Notes under the pieces: model-generated
Told to the model about the DNA's origin: nothing
Seen by the model: only the letters and a program-made list of their open reading frames with translations
The model's database searches: none
Origin: Tetragonia tetragonoides
Taxonomy: Eukaryota > Streptophyta > Magnoliopsida > Caryophyllales > Aizoaceae
Assembly (NCBI GenBank): GCA_038025085.1
Contig: CM076147.1
Span: 40,422,766-40,486,765 of the forward strand
Length of the DNA: 64,000 bases
Reading direction: 5' to 3'
Program-made: the position numbers and the translations under genes
In this document: piece by piece, positions 1-12,980 of the stretch
How positions within the stretch are numbered: the first letter of the stretch is position 1
Layout: every line of letters starts with the position of its first letter

Positions 1-924
1 TAAGCTAAATAACTCAACCATTTGCACTTATTAGACAAATTTTTACGTCCGCATATTTTGTCATGCCAACAACATAGTAGATTATTTTACATTTAGTGCG
101 CTATGAGATTTATGAATTGTTTGTAATTTCTTTGGCGCAATATTAAATATTAATAAAGTATTATGTCCCACTCTTTAATCAGATTTAATCAACATTTCCC
201 ATTTTCACTTAGCAAACTCATCATTTTTGGTTATTTAAATGAATTTCACTTACAATATTTGCGTTGATCATGACGACTTACTTTCTCCACACACTATCCA
301 ACTCTACCAAGTACCAACATTAAAAAGTGTTTGACCAATGTCAAATTCGTACTTTGTTATCTCTATGTAAAGCTGAATTAGGTTTTTTCAATGTTCACGT
401 TGAAACACGTAGACGAAAGGCGGGGCAAGAGAACGAGTTCGACTTGTGAAATAGTGGGACATATAAGTATTATCCTCTCTGAACACAAAAATACTGTGCT
501 TCCTCGCTCAAATAACGGATCCAATCTGTCTCGATCATGCTCGACAATCGAAAAAAATAAATAATCAAAAGTTAGACTTTTACGTGACCAAAAAATCAAC
601 ATTGATATTTTATACGATCAAAAATGTACTCATAGGTGAAATATTTCTATTTCTTTTTTTTTGTTGATAAGAAAAATATCTCTATTTCAATTTTCAAAGG
701 TGTCTTTTGCCCCAAATTTCCAACCTTTTTATGAAAACACAGGATTAAAAAAAGAAAAAAAAAAACTGGATTAAAACAAAAAAGTTGGCGGGGTTGCAAA
801 GCCAAAAACCCTAATGCCAAGCCAGAAACATCACAACACCACCAGCAGATTTTTGTTTTTTCTTTTTTTTTTTGGGGGGCTCACCGGGGAGTGGCTGAAA
901 CAGAGCAATTAACGGCAAGCAACA
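1..924. other. AT-rich intergenic DNA and 5' flank of the TRL-like gene
   Basis: AT-rich DNA with several homopolymer A and T tracts, for example near 650-663 and 747-767. The last ~150 bp are the probable promoter and 5' UTR of the gene starting at 925. A 74-codon open frame on the minus strand at 378-602 has no recognisable motif and looks incidental. No RNA gene or transposon end was seen. Confidence 0.5.
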
Positions 925-3900
925 ATGGAAACTCTCAGCTACTCCTACGAAACCCTAAGTCCACTTTTTCCCTCCGCCGCCACAACCAACACCGACGACG
1001 GCCCTTCCACCGCCCCAACCACCACCACCGGCGGCGAGGATTTCGAGGACTACCTCGTATTCCGCAATGAAATTTCTCTCTCCTCTCTCGAACCCGCAAC
1101 CACTGAGACCGTCGCAACTGAGTTCTTCTCACTCGACGTTAGCGCCGATGATCGTTCTGATGAGTTTATTATTCATCCTTCACCGGTTGTGAAGAGAGAG
1201 AAAGAGAAAGAGAAAGAGAAAGAGAAAGAGAAAGAAGCTGAGTGGACTCTCGAGAATGGTGGCTGGTTTCGGCATAATTGTCGGTTTAAAAGCCCTATGC
1301 TTCAACTACATAAAGGTAGCTATTTTAATGAATTTTGATGTTTTTAGCTTGATTTTGATTGAATGAAGACAATTTTTGTGCTTTTATTTATTGTTTTTCT
1401 TTTCTGAGTTGTGGTAAATTAGTATAAAAAAATATATTTCTTCAATAAGTTGATTTTGGAATGCCATGGTTTTATAAAGTTAACTTCATGCTTGTTAGTT
1501 GTTACAATGCTTCAGCTACACAAAGGTAGTGTCTTTTTTTGATGAATTTAGGTTTTTTTTTTTAGCTTGATTGTGATTGAAGGAAGTGAATTTTATGCTT
1601 TTTGTCTTGGTTTTCTAGTTAGCTGTTGGTGGCTTGTGGTACATTAATATATCAAAACAGTGGTTTAATGAAGAGCAATATCTTCAGGAACATGATTTTG
1701 GTGTGCCATGGTTATAAAAATCAGTTTTTTTTAATGAGTTCATTAGCCCAATGCATTTTCTAAGAATTCACATTTGGAATGTTCAGAGTTGCAATTATAA
1801 GATACTAAGATACTGTTGTTGTTTTAATACTAGTGATACAAGGATACTGTAGCTACTTGTGGCGTAATTTCTCTGATAGATTGGGGCAAGGGACCATCTC
1901 ATGTCTTTTTTAGTATGGAGCCAATGAATTTGAATCCTAGTACTCATACTTGTTTGTAGAATCAACTTTTTCCTTTAGTATTCCTGCACTTGTGTCCTGT
2001 AGTCATGTGCTCATGTCACTATAATTGTTAGTCTGTTACTTGTGCTCTCAATTTTAATCTCGAGTTCCCTGTGAATAAATCACGGTGTGGTGACGATTAC
2101 GGTAATGGTTGCTACAGTACGGAAAGGTAGTGGAACGGTCGTCGCCATAAAAGGCTCACAGCTTTGCATGTATGTTGTCGGCTGTTTTATTGGCCATAAC
2201 CTTTCTATCGGTTGGATTGCTGTCGTGACATAACTGATTTGTCCAAGAAACTTGACGCCCTATTACATATAGAGGTTTCTTGATTCAGCAAGTTTGATAA
2301 CTGATATATTGCAGTGTTTGGTTCCCTTTCCTTGTGTTATGCTGGACACTCTGATGTGAATATGAACATTTGGCACTTCATCGTAGGGCGAAACACTTAT
2401 TAGAAAATAGCCAACTCCAGATACTTCGGGATGTACCATTTTGTGCAATTTTAGCTGAGCTGGAGTAGCATACGTCACTGATTTTTTTGGATGACATGTA
2501 GAATTATGTTGTGGTTCATTGTGACTAGATTTAGATCTCCAGGCTGCACTTCTTTCTGCTGGTGTAATTAGATGGACTGTACTCAGTATACTTGCACCGC
2601 TCTCTGGGCAGTTGGTGCTTGTTACAAAAAAGGACCAGAGTTTGAACTGAGAGGAGGGAGGTGAAAATTAAATGCATGCACTTGATGTGGTATTTTGGTC
2701 TAGATATTACCTAATCAATGAGAATGGTAGTTAATGGTCTATGTGGGTAATTAGTTCGCAGAAGGGTTGGTATGGCTCATGGCTTGTCAGGTCACCTCCC
2801 TTGCGTGTGTGAAGTCCAAGTTAATGTATCATGTTATCTTGGATATAAAGAGGCTCATACAAAATTTTCTATCTTTCCCTAAGCATTAAAATTTTAAGGT
2901 CATGTATGCTGAGATATCTTCTTGCAGTCATTCTGTTTGTTCTATTGGTATGGCTTGCGATTTCAATGTTGCCATGTTTGCAATGAACATTTATGATGGT
3001 GTATTAGCTGACCACACGACTCTGACTTGACCTCACAGAGATCCTGGACTTCTGTGATTTTCTCTCACCAACTCCTGAAGAGGAAGCGTCACGCAAATCC
3101 GCAATAAAGCGTGTCTCTGATGTTATAAAATATATATGGCCCAGTTGCAGGGTACTTTTGCCTTTTATATCTAGACTGCAACTTTTTCGTATTAGGTTTT
3201 CTTGAATGTGTAATCATTGATTTAAGAATGCTGCTTTGCAGGTAGAGGTTTTCGGGTCGTATAAAACCGGGCTCTATCTCCCATCAAGTGATGTTGATGT
3301 ATGTATTGCTCTTTATTAACAGGCTTAGGATCTCATGACAGTCTGTATTTGGATCAATTGCTTCTTATTTCTTATTTTAATATTTTGTATAGCTTCTCCT
3401 TTTTATTTTATTTTATACATATCTTTTATTTTTCTTTCCTGTTTTTTATATTTTTGTCTATTCCAAGGTTGGCTAAGTAGTTTTCTGTGTCAAATAATTT
3501 AACTAATATGAGTTGATTTTTGAGTAATGTGTATTTAGGAGGATTAATGGCCAAAATGAGAATCATCTGAAGTTATCTTTGCTGCATAAGAATCCATGAA
3601 CAGGAAAAAAGGGCTGCACAATTTCAACTTTGCATAGCGGTGTAGACGTGTAGTTGATTGATTTAGCATGAGTGGAATGAGCCACTAGAGTAGTACCCTT
3701 AAGGGGAACCATTCTTTCCCCTTTTAGGAAGGAAACGTATGGGAACTATTGCACTTGCATATGTCCATCCAAAAGCGAAGCTCTTACTTTGTTGCTGACC
3801 CCTACATGTCCGTCCAAAAGTGAAGGTCGTCTTTGTTGCTGACCCCTACATCACTGCTTACATGTTATCAATCAAAAGCTTCTGTCTCTTTTTCTTCCTT

Positions 3901-6900
3901 TTTAGTTACCCCTAATCTTTTTCTTCTCTCTCTCTTGCTCTTGCTCTGCCTATGCTTGACTATGCTTGACATGCTTTTTGTTGAGCACTTGTTTTGTCAT
4001 GATAACCTTGAGTCATGGCTGTGACATGTGAAGCAAAACTTACAACTAACTAAATTAACGTAGCGCTGTTGACTGCAGGTTGTGATTCTGGATTCAAATA
4101 TTAAAATCCCAAAGACTGGCTTAAAAGCTCTTTCCAAGGCATTGTTACAAAGGTGTATTGCGATAAAGATGCAGGTCTGTGCCATTTCAAGAATAAACAG
4201 GACTACTACTATGATTTGCCGATCTCTACTGCTGCTAGCAATTGTTTTTGCTCACTCTGTTTAAGAAAGACTATCTATGTTCTGCTTTGGGTAGCCGCAG
4301 TTGACAGTCTTACTGTTCATGCAAAAGTGGACTATTCTCCTCCCAAAGATGCCAATATCTTTGATTTTCCATCTTTACCCTTCGTGCATTGGTTAATGTT
4401 GTTATAATGATAATTATAGTGATTCTTGTTTTATTTGATTCTTGTTTTATTAACATGCTATTGATTGATTCCCAGGTGATTGATAATGCTAGGGTGCCAA
4501 TTATTAAATTTGTTGACATGGAGACTAAAGTTGCTTTTGACGTTAGGTTAGACCCATCTCTTTTTTCCTACTTTCCCTAGTCTCAATTTATGACTTGTTC
4601 TTCAGTTATTTGTTTATTTTAAGTGTCTTTATTGGCAACATGATAGCTCATTAACTGGTCCTGCACTCTGCAGCTGTATAAATATTAGCCTCCAGCATGT
4701 AGTTATGTTGTTTGATAATGTATTCATTAGCTGATGAACCTATTTCAATTTTGCTATGCAGTTTTGATGTTGACAATGGTCCGAAAGCTGCGGAGTATAT
4801 CAAGGTTAATAACCTGTTTTATGTAATGGATACTTTTAAAGTTAACTGTTATACTAGGTTCATCAGTTAGTGTGAACTGTGAACTATCTAATACTGTTTA
4901 GGTTCATCAGCACACTGTTATACTACATAAATTCAAGTGACAAAGATGGTTACATTCTAAATATCTAAGCTGTTATACTACATAATCGTACAAACAAGTA
5001 GATAAGTCATACCTAAGCAGTCTCACTCTTATATATTTGCCCACATAAACCCAAGCAGTTAATGGAATCGATTAAGGATATGAACATGCCACTTGCTACT
5101 TGCTACTTGCTACTTGCTACTTGCTACAGTTTCATGTGCTTAGATTCTTCCAATGTCTCATGCTGGTGATTGAGGGTGAATATTATTTGCCTTTCAAGTT
5201 GCACCTTGGTGGAGAGCAATTGGAGTATTTATAGCGACTGTCTGGCATGTAGTGTATTGAGAATGGCTGTGTTCCAAGGGCCCAAGGGTACATTGCATGT
5301 CGTAAGAATGGAGGTTGTCATATTGGAGGTCTATGTTTTAGTTTCACTGTGATTCCCTGTTCATCCCCCATACTTTTCCCTATTAATTTATTTGTTTGGT
5401 CTTATTGTGTGTATTTTTAAATTCTCACCCCTTCGCTTTTTCATGCATCCTTTCATTCACTTGTTTTAACATCCAAATTTGTTTTTCACTATTTTCTACT
5501 GTTTTCAAAATTCAAATTGTTTTCGTGGGTCTTTCGGAAACAACCTCTCTACTAGGCGACTAGTTAAGGCTTGGCTGCGTACATCTGGACCTCCCTAGAC
5601 CCCGCCTTCGGCGGGACATTTACTGGGTTGATTCCTTGTAGCAAATGTGCTTCAGATTTCCACCTTGGTAATTGAATGCATTAACATTTAGGGAAATGAA
5701 ATTTAACTATATTGATCGGTAGGATGTATATAGTTAATTATATCCCCTTAACTAAATTTATGAAAAGCCATCCTATTTTGATAGGTAGGATATATATAGT
5801 TAATTATATCCCCTTAATGAAATTTATGAAAAGCCATGGATCTGGATCAATTCTATCCACACTTATCTGTAGGCACTCAAGCGTGAGTTTAACTCAAACC
5901 CTTGGTTTCAGATCCAAGTTCCCAAACAATTCATTCGTGTAATTTGGATTTGTAAATGATTTTCCTTTCATTATTATCTATCCTCAAGTCCCTTTGAAAC
6001 ATTTAGCTTTTAAATTCTCGTCATCTGTGTGACTGTATTCATGTGTGAAATGTTCGGGAATGAATTTATGATTCATACTACAGGATGCTGTAACAAGGCT
6101 GCCTCCTTTGCGGCCCCTCTGTTTGATTCTTAAAGTCTTCTTGCAGCAAAGAGCTTTAAATGAGGTAATATTTTTCTGTTTACTAATTCCATTAATCTTC
6201 CTTGAGCTGCATTTACTTCTATCTCTTGCTTGGACGTTGAAGTTATGTTTTGGCTAATGATCTTAATTGTAGGTGTATAGTGGAGGAATTGGCTCCTATG
6301 CGCTTCTTGTCATGCTGATTGCTATGTTGCGAGTAAGTAATCCAACTTTGATTTTAATATTAAACTATGCGGGCTCGAGTACTTGCTCATATTAACTTCT
6401 GCAGAACTAATATGTTTCTTGAAAGCAGTTGCTCCATAAACTTTTTACACAGAGGCAAAATATTTTTGATAAATTATCTGTCTGGCCCAACTCTTTTGAC
6501 CTGTTTTGTTTCTTCTTTCTTGCGTTGGTTTTTTTATAACTTCTTTTTTCTTCTAATTTATACACGCTGCTTACTTCTATGCATTATGACTATTAAGTTC
6601 ATGAGTTGAAGTTTGACATGCACAGCCTATGTGGCAAATCCACATCTTTTGTACAATTGAAAATTGCTCTACCATTTGAGTAAAAGAGGCTTCAAGCAAG
6701 CTGAAGATATTAATAACCATGCCAAAGTGAATTGTACAACATTAACATGCCACACAGCCACATCACAATTCCCTTAGCGATTAAGCTTGCAATCTGTTCC
6801 ACATATCTGGTATGTATTAGGACCCTTTTCGCTTTCAAATAGCAAGATGGTAGAAAGAAAGGCTAGTTACGGCAATGTAGAGGTATGCCGGACAGACCTT

Positions 6901-9900
6901 AAGGTAAAGAGATAGATTTTACCTCAAAAGTTGATTGTATCTGTGTAAACAAAGTGTTTCTGGGACGAGGAAACATGAAATCCATGACATCCCCACGCAA
7001 CATCGACACAAATGCCCTTTAAATTCTGTGTTTTTGGCTGTTTTAAACCTCACCCAAAAAAAAGTAGAATGAAAGAAAACATACGTATGGTGTTGATGTA
7101 AGGAAAAAGAAGACAGATAGGCTTTTTTTGTTTGACCCTTGATGCGGTGCACGACAACCATCTCCAAAGAGTAGTTGATCTGTTTAGCTCCATTAAAAAT
7201 GTACGAATAAGAAAATAGGCTGACAATTGGTTCATTTCAAGGAGTTAACTTAATTGAGTAAAACACCCTTAAGATACTTTCTTTATCTGAAGAAGATGGG
7301 TTTATAACTGCATTTAATGGTAAGAGGTTATATTAGGGTCAAAGGGTAAAGTCAGAATAACAGAAGTGGTAAAAATTGTGCGTTTGAAGTTGTAGGATGA
7401 TACTAAAAGATAAAAGAATTCTAAATCACACTTTATTGCAAAAAAGAGGGAGTTCGAATAGAGGCAATTCTTTGGTGTTTCTAGACACAATTGTAGTATA
7501 GTGCGTGCTCTGTTATTTAACTTAGGCTTTTGTTTTCGTCCAAAATATTTCTATTTACTTTTACTAATATTTATCACTTCTTTTACATATCTGATTTGCA
7601 GAGTGTAAATGAGGGGCTAAGATATCCTGAACACAACTTGGGGATATTATTGGTATGTCTTTCTTCAGTTACAGTGACTCTTAAGTTCTCGACTTCTTAT
7701 CGATGTATTTAAGAGAAGCAAGGGAACTGCTTTGTCTTATCTTTTGTTTTTTTTTCTTTCCCAAGCCTGAATGTTTGAATGACTATACTGTGCGAAGCAT
7801 TCGTTAGAAAAAAACTTGTCTGAAATCATAAAAGTAATTTTAGTTTTCTCCCTAAACATTGAAGAAATCATATTCCTTTCAGGTTGTTTCCTGCAAAATG
7901 CTTTTTCTCCCTCAAATTTGGAATTTGTTTGATAATTTTCTTGTGATAAGTTTGGTCCTAAATATCATCAAGGGGTTTTCTCCTTGGATCCTTACCGTCT
8001 AATCTTTCAATGATTATAAGTAGGGATGGTGTTGATAAGTTTATCATCAGTGTTGCTTAAATTTCAAGGACTTGAGTTATTTATTAACTTTTATCAGTAA
8101 ATAATTAAACCTCTATTGCTTCTGGAAACAGGTTAACTTCTTTCAGTTATATGCCTTTAAATTAAACACTTCAGATGTTGGTGTCTCCTGCATTGGAAGA
8201 GGAACTTTCTTCCCAAAGTATAGCAAGTATGTCTCTTCTTTTGAAATCCATATTTGCTCAAATGATGAACTTTGGTTATATTGTGAACTAGTGGTCTATT
8301 TATTTCATGATGGTGGTTACTGGTCACTCTAGTGCGTTTCACGTTAACTCTAGTGCTTTTCACGCTATGACATCTCTCAATTTCCAATACAGGTTTCAAA
8401 TTGGGAGCCGGCAACTTCTTATATCCTTGGAAGATCCACAGGTAAAATTTCCTAGTCTGCTCCTCAGGGCCACCGGAGGTTTTCCTGGTCTTTAACTTCA
8501 GGGCCCATGGGATTAGTTGGGCAAAGCCCAGATATCCATTAAAACAAAAATTTCCCAGTTTGTGCATGTGCTTCAGTTTACTTTTATGCTCTTCATTGCT
8601 AAAAGTTATTTGTTTGAACGTTGCCATTTGAGTGGGCGAGCAAGAAGGGTGCTATGGGACTATATCTTTTCCACTTCTTTCTGCATTCTCCCTGTAAATT
8701 AGTTTGCTATATCAGTTTGTTTCTGTAAGTGCAGAAGATCATTAACGTGTGGAAAATTTTTGCGGTTGTATGCAGGCACCAGAGAATGACATAGGGAAGA
8801 GCTCTTTTAAATATAACCTGGTTAGCTTTTCTCGCGTTCTCTACTGTTTTTTTCCCTTTCCTTCTCAATGCTTGAAAGTGTCAGATTTATTTAGACTCTG
8901 CTGTCCATGGTAATATTTGTGGTCGATATATACTCCTATATGAGGGTGTTAATTTGGAATCCCGAAAGTTAGTAAAATAGTTCTGTGTCAGTAGCATGGA
9001 CAGTTTGGCAAATATGTAAGAGACGCTTCAAATAATGTGCTACTAGTCTACAACCCTGAAGGGCTGTACACTATAGTATGTACAAAGAAGATGACAAGGA
9101 AAGAAGTTGAATAAAAATGGGCTTAAAATAAAAAGCCACTGCCAGGATTGTTTGAGCCATTGGGTTTACATGCAATAACCCCCCCCCCACCCCCCGTAAT
9201 TGTCCCACATCAGCTATGTAAAATGATCTGGTTCCTTTATATAGAACACTTCCTTGACAGAGGACCCAAAAGGTTTGACTTGTCTGGGCGAGTAGCTCTG
9301 GGTCTAGTGTGAGACCTTATAGATGGTACCAAAACACACTGGGGCATATGTCTGTTTGCTCGTGGAGTATATATGTCGCACTTTCTGATCCTCACTTCTA
9401 CTGCTACGTTTGCGTAGCCCCGAGGGATATCTATGGGCCTGAAATGGATGCTAGCTCTTTGAGATAAGGAATATATGACACTCCACATCTGTCCCCATCA
9501 GCTACTGGAGTTGATTCTGTCCAGTTCATAAATCTTGCTGCACTCAAAATGAGTTGTTGCATTTTGGTTATCAGTTCGTTTGGCCTCTTATGAAGCTAAG
9601 TGCGCTGCATCGGATAGTAGCTCTTCCATTGGGTTTGTATGTGACACCCAAAATGTATGCACAATGGTGATATGAAAGGGTCTGGTTCCTTTAATTGGAG
9701 AAGAGTGTGCTACTCATGTTACCAATGGCTTTTCCTTTACTGGCATGAGGACAAAGGGCTGAAAAATCTTTATTGCTGTGAGGTGATCGTCTCTTGAGTC
9801 TTGACCAATAGTGTGTTATATAAATAGATGGTATCGAGACAAGTGGCTGTTTGCTCATAGAGCCTAATCTGTGGTGCTCTTTCTGATCGTCGTTGCTGTT

Positions 9901-11194
9901 TGAGTTATATGGCACAAGACCGACTAACCCAGAGTAAGATCTGTGAGCCTAAACAGGTGTAGGCTCTTTGATTGCGAGAAACTTTAACATCCCTGTTTTT
10001 TTGAATGGTAAGGAAAGACAAAATTGAGGGCCCATCTCTCATGAGTAGCCTACACCATAGTCCTAATCCAAGTTGCCTACAGACTAAATAGCGAATGGGA
10101 ATTGGTAGGAGAGCGCCTAAAACAATGGACAGGGTAAGGACCTGGGTTTCTGCCACATCACCAACCGTGACCTTCACTGACCATACAGCCTACTCAAAAG
10201 TGAAAACATCAACAAGTCAAGTGAAATTACAGAATATAATACTCTCCTGCATAGATGGACAAAGCATTAGCTCTGTTGAACAAGCTTCAGATGAATCACG
10301 CCGCACACATTGAATAACCACCCCTTCTTATGCAATGGATCCCATCATTCTTGTCTTGGATTTTCTTCTTCTTTCTTTCAAACTTTTAAATGGGATTTCA
10401 AGTGTTGGATAAGCAGAAGATGTATTGTGACGATTTCTGACTTTTAGCAACTTGTTTCCTATTTCTTGACTTTCCAGTAAGTATATTAGTCAATGTTATG
10501 AGATGTCTTCAGCTGTTGCAAAGGGTTTTCTGTTGTCAGGTTTCCATTTTCTGTCCTATGTGAATTGGGTGCTGACAATCTGAAATTTTCTACTAATCTT
10601 TGGCCCTCAGTTGTACAGTTTTATGTGGACTTTTAGTGCATTGTTTTTTTGCTTCCTCAAACATTGATCCCGTTAGTAGCTTTAGTTTCTTATGCCTTTG
10701 TGGTGATTTCTTATCTTGCTTTCAATATATAGCTGATAACTGAGCAACTTTTGTGCATGTTGCTTCAGGTAAGATCAGCTTTCATGACGGCTTACTCGAC
10801 CCTCACAGATACAACGACCATTATGAACTTGGGGCCTAACAAGAGCATTCTTGGAACTATAATAAGGCCAGACCCAGTATTGTTACAAAGAAAAGGAGGG
10901 TCTAATGGCGAGGTGACTTTTAACAGCTTGCTTCCAGGAGCTGGCGAACTATTGGATTCACAATATGATGAGAAGCAAGATATGTTATGTAATTGGCGGT
11001 TCAATAATGACTATGAAGAAGAACCGTTGCCACGTGGCGGTGGCATAGGTGACAGTGGCGGGGCATCATCTTCTGGTAAGAAAAGGAAGCAAGAAAAGGT
11101 CAAGGAAAATGGGAGCGTAGGAAAATATAAACACGAAGTAAATGGTTCGCATAAAGAAAGCAACAAGGAAAAGAAGCGGTCCAAAATCTTGTGA
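925..11194 (+). CDS. TRL: Non-canonical poly(A) polymerase, TRF4/5-like (TRL) nucleotidyltransferase
   Basis: Nuclear or nucleolar terminal nucleotidyltransferase of the TRF4/5 (PAPD5) family. Members add short A-tails to rRNA precursors and aberrant RNAs, marking them for the exosome; the Arabidopsis relative TRL acts in rRNA processing. I read 13 exons: 925-1315, 3039-3151, 3242-3298, 4079-4174, 4476-4546, 4762-4804, 6084-6164, 6273-6332, 7602-7652, 8132-8226, 8393-8441, 8776-8820, 10769-11194. They join in frame to 525 aa with GT-AG introns throughout. The catalytic core shows the helical-turn motif FGSYKTGLYLPSSDVD (GS at 173-174, Asp185 and Asp187) and a third carboxylate at Asp241 in AFDVSF. 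A PAP/25A-associated domain follows, with VYSGGIGSYALLVMLI and NLGILLVNFFQLYAF. The N-terminus is low complexity with a Lys-Glu run; the C-terminus is Lys-rich, a likely nuclear localisation signal. Exact orthology is inferred. Confidence 0.9.
1192..1237 (+). repeat. Coding microsatellite (GAGAAA)n in TRL exon 1
   Basis: About seven GAGAAA hexamers in frame encode alternating Lys-Glu, followed by AEWTLENGGWF. Hexamer slippage keeps the frame, so length variation between accessions is expected without loss of function. Confidence 0.85.
5092..5127. repeat. Heptanucleotide microsatellite (TTGCTAC)5
   Basis: Five head-to-tail TTGCTAC units in intron 6 of the TRL-like gene. Confidence 0.85.
5522..5640 (+). 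mobile_element. Probable SINE 3'-end fragment
   Basis: The stretch TCGGAAACAACCTCTCTACT, then GCTGCGTACATCTGGACC, then AGACCCCGCC and ACTGGGTTG resembles the conserved 3' body of plant TS/Au-type SINEs. No promoter boxes or target-site duplication are visible, so this is a truncated copy within TRL intron 6. The family name is from memory. Confidence 0.5.
5713..5840 (+). repeat. Two-copy 66-bp direct tandem repeat
   Basis: GGTAGGAT followed by TAGTTAATTATATCCCCTTA and TTTATGAAAAGCCAT occurs twice, 66 bp apart (GGTAGG at 5718 and 5784), in TRL intron 6. The copies differ at only a few positions, so the duplication is fairly recent. Confidence 0.8.
9153..9985 (+). repeat. Two diverged collinear copies of a ~350-bp sequence in TRL intron 12
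   Basis: Copy A (about 9153-9475) and copy B (about 9627-9985) share an ordered series of blocks: CCATTGGGTTT, TCTGGTTCCTTTA, TAGATGGTA, CTGTTTGCTC, CTTTCTGATC and a final CTCTTTGA. Copy A holds a C-rich tract at 9179-9195 and a TCCCACATC motif often found in plant LTR-related DNA. No coding potential was recognised. The copies may be remnants of LTRs or of an old tandem duplication. Confidence 0.5.
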
Positions 11195-12451
11195 TGTCAG
11201 AATTCCTTTTTCATAGAATCACATGTTCGCTAATCTCTCGAGCAATCTTGGGAGATTGTACGAGAGATTGATTATTGAGATGGAAAATCATCCATCGGAA
11301 CATGGGAAGCGCAACATTATCTTTCTTGGACCAACTGCAGTCTGCAGACGCTGCGAATAGAGTTTCAGTCTTTATATCAAGCATTCGCATTGCAAACTCC
11401 CATCGCCAAAACAGGGAAGAATTGAGATGTCGCATGACATGGCATATTTTTGTTGTACGCCCAGGGCATATAGCTGGATGTAATTTAATTTATAGGATTA
11501 TTTGCTAGGCACCAATTACTCAATTAGAGCAGAAAGAATTGACACTTTGATAGTGGAGAAAAATGTACAAGTATTGTAACTTGTAAGGGGTGCTTTGACA
11601 GCCCGCTAATTTAAGCAGAGCACTGAAGGTTGTTCAAAATTGAATCTTCAAATTCTGGTGATCTAATATATAAAATTTTGGATGGTAAATTCTTTTACCT
11701 GATGACAAATCCTCAATTGTTGGAAGTAATTTGAGAATACATTCGGGTACTATCTGATCTGATTCATGTGTCAATGTAGCAAATGGGCAAAAGTTTTACA
11801 AACACAAAAGTACGACAATGATCACAGATTCACATAGACAAGTCGCAAAACCATAATGTTCAACAAAAATCAGGGAAACCTTAGAAATGTTCAGCGTTCA
11901 CCATATAAGGCCCAAATTTACTTCAGTAAGTTTCAGTTCAGTTCACTATTGTGCATATAAGTTCAGTATTTTGACTCTAGGCCTCCGGCAAAGTTCAGTA
12001 CTTATCAAACTACCAATCAACAAACTTCAACAGATATTATTTCCAGCATCCAAAATTCCAGACTTTAAAGCACCCTTTAGTCTTTTCCTTAAATAATCAA
12101 CGATTTTGCAGAAAATGCTAAAAAGTTTCCCCAAAAAAAAAAAAGCAGCTAAAAAGTGACAAAATCCAACACTAGGACAGGGTCCAAGAAAAGCCCATGA
12201 AGGAAGCCCGGTCCATGCCAGCCTATCCACCTATCCAAGGGGAGAGAGAGGGAGGGAGAGAGAGAGAGTCTGTTTTTGTCGTTGTTTGGTTTGTGTCTGA
12301 AATTGAATTGTAGGGGTTGAGCTTTACACATACATTACAGATACAGCAAAGAGAGGTTGACCTTTATTTCCGCTCCTTTGATTCAACTCAACTCAACTCA
12401 ACTCTTTTCCCCATCAATTTCTCTTCTTTTTCCTGGTTCTCATACATACAC

Positions 12452-12499
<48 letters not shown>

Positions 12500-12980
12500 A
12501 CGAAAAAGTAGGTAAGGAGGAGAAGAAAAAAGAGATTATATCCATAAAAATAACTTATTCTTCTATTTGATCCCCTAAACATTAACAAACCCTAATTTTG
12601 CAATTATCCCATCAGTTTATCCGGGGAATCAGAATAAACCCCCCAGCTAATTAGCCCATAATTTCTTAATATTTGAATACTCAATCTTTTGAGGGTTCTT
12701 CTATTGAAATTTTCTGGGCTTTATTTTTAGTGAAAGTTAAAAGTTGGGTTTTTGGGGATTTCTATTCTAGCTGCTTTTCTTTGTTGATTTAGAGAATTTT
12801 TTTTCGATAGTTGAGCTGAATATATCTTTGCTGGGAGCCTGTGGTTGCATTGATATTGATGTTGCCCTTGAAAGGCAATGATTAATGTGTTGATCTTTTG
12901 AGAAACGTTTCATTGAAGTTTTTTTGGTGGGTTGAGAAAAAAGGTATTATTTCTTTGTCCTTTATAGTGTTAGCTCCAGT
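11195..12980. other. TRL 3' UTR, intergenic DNA and WEB1-like promoter/5' UTR
   Basis: Holds the presumed 3' UTR of the TRL-like gene, AT-rich spacer, and from about 12300 the probable leader of the next gene. No RNA gene or clear transposon was found. Confidence 0.45.
12455..12496. repeat. (TC)21 microsatellite
   Basis: An uninterrupted TC run of 42 bp in the probable 5' UTR or promoter of the WEB1-like gene. CT-rich tracts of this type are common near plant core promoters. Confidence 0.9.

Noticed and set aside
378..602. Minus-strand frame of 74 codons in the left flank
   Set aside because: No domain, no promoter context, AT-rich spacer.
8157..8627. Minus-strand frame of 156 codons
   Set aside because: Crosses TRL exons 10 and 11 and their intron on the other strand; no recognisable domain.
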